DNA from: Bacteroidota bacterium | Lineage (GTDB): Bacteria; Bacteroidota; Bacteroidia; Flavobacteriales_D; Sanyastnellaceae | Reading direction: 5' to 3' | NCBI GenBank assembly: GCA_027618855.1 | Contig: JAQCID010000066.1 | Span: 1 to 6,507 of the forward strand | Length of the DNA: 6,507 nt | Shown here: piece after piece, positions 6,240-6,507 of the stretch | How the letters are laid out: each line of letters opens with the position of its first letter | Position numbering within the stretch: position 1 is the first letter of the stretch | Notes under the pieces: model-generated | Database searches by the model: none | Seen by the model: only the letters and a program-made list of their open reading frames with translations | What the model was told of the DNA's origin: nothing | Position numbers and translations under genes: made by a program

Positions 6240-6507
6240 CTAAAATTGGAAATAAATGAAACTCGCCTCGGAATGTAAATTCTTCAGACAAAGCCAAACA
6301 CAAATACCATAAGTGAACCACCTGAGTGGTTGGAATTTTCTTGTGAGCCACCATCTCGGGATGCTTCCATCGCGCTGCAACCAATCGACCAAGACCATCA
6401 CACCAATCCAAACAAATGCTGTGTAAACCACGAGCGTAATTGGCTTGTCGGGGGTGGGAAGTTCTGAGAACCCCACGATGTAGTTGATCGCTTCAGAAAC
6501 TGAATCG
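6240..6507 (-). CDS. MBOAT-family O-acyltransferase, C-terminal end (5' part outside window)
   Basis: MBOAT proteins are multi-pass inner-membrane enzymes that move acyl groups across the membrane; AlgI in alginate acetylation is the best known bacterial case. Only the last 88 codons are here. The frame is open from the right edge, so the start lies beyond the window. Visible are one strongly hydrophobic helix (VVYTAFVWIGVMVLVDWL), a short basic loop with arginines and lysine, a second hydrophobic stretch (WFTYGICVWLCLKN), and the ending FIYFQF. This ending is what I recall as typical of bacterial MBOAT proteins. The link to the SGNH-type gene five bases downstream strongly supports the call. 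The catalytic His lies upstream and cannot be checked. Confidence 0.8.
   Translation of the reverse strand, partial: DSVSEAINYIVGFSELPTPDKPITLVVYTAFVWIGVMVLVDWLQRDGSIPRWWLTRKFQPLRWFTYGICVWLCLKNLHSEASFIYFQF

Noticed and set aside
6235..6411. N-terminal extension of the SGNH-type gene by 59 codons
   Set aside because: It overlaps the MBOAT C-terminus in another frame. The MBOAT frame ends in the expected FIYFQF, and the membrane anchor starts right at the internal ATG at 6234.

Overview
The window looks like chromosomal DNA from a member of the Bacteroidota, probably near the Flavobacteriia or a related marine lineage. Three things suggest this. Gene starts lack clear Shine-Dalgarno sequences. 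Three intergenic sites match or nearly match the Bacteroidota -7 promoter element TAnnTTTG(C). The protein types (MBOAT/SGNH pair, MacB-type exporter, secreted beta-rich protein) are common in that phylum. No rRNA, tRNA, CRISPR array, insertion sequence or phage gene is visible. The placement is inference, since no marker gene could be searched.

Layout from left to right: (1) A minus-strand operon for a MacB/LolD-type ABC exporter, with the ATPase (804-1469) followed three bases later by an FtsX/MacB-type permease that runs off the left edge (1-800). (2) A 141-base divergent intergenic region with a candidate promoter for each direction. (3) A plus-strand pair: typA/bipA, the ribosome-associated translational GTPase (1611-3386), and 33 bases later an ATP-grasp ligase resembling the D-cycloserine enzyme DcsG (3420-4313). 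(4) After a 35-base convergent junction, minus-strand genes: a secreted protein with an Sm-like N-terminal region and a predicted outer-membrane barrel (4349-5233, own promoter). Upstream of it, in the same direction, lie a membrane-anchored SGNH-type protein (5302-6234) and the 3' end of an MBOAT O-acyltransferase gene (6240-6507, cut by the right edge).

Functional picture: the MBOAT and SGNH genes are five bases apart and very likely form an acyl-transfer module that modifies a surface or secreted polymer. The ABC pair is a mechanotransmission-type exporter or efflux system whose remaining parts lie outside the window. TypA is housekeeping. The ATP-grasp protein and the barrel protein are the least understood genes here. 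I found no clear novel multi-gene system. The best leads are the ATP-grasp enzyme co-directional with typA, the Sm-like/barrel fusion, and the apparently leaderless GTG start of the ABC ATPase.
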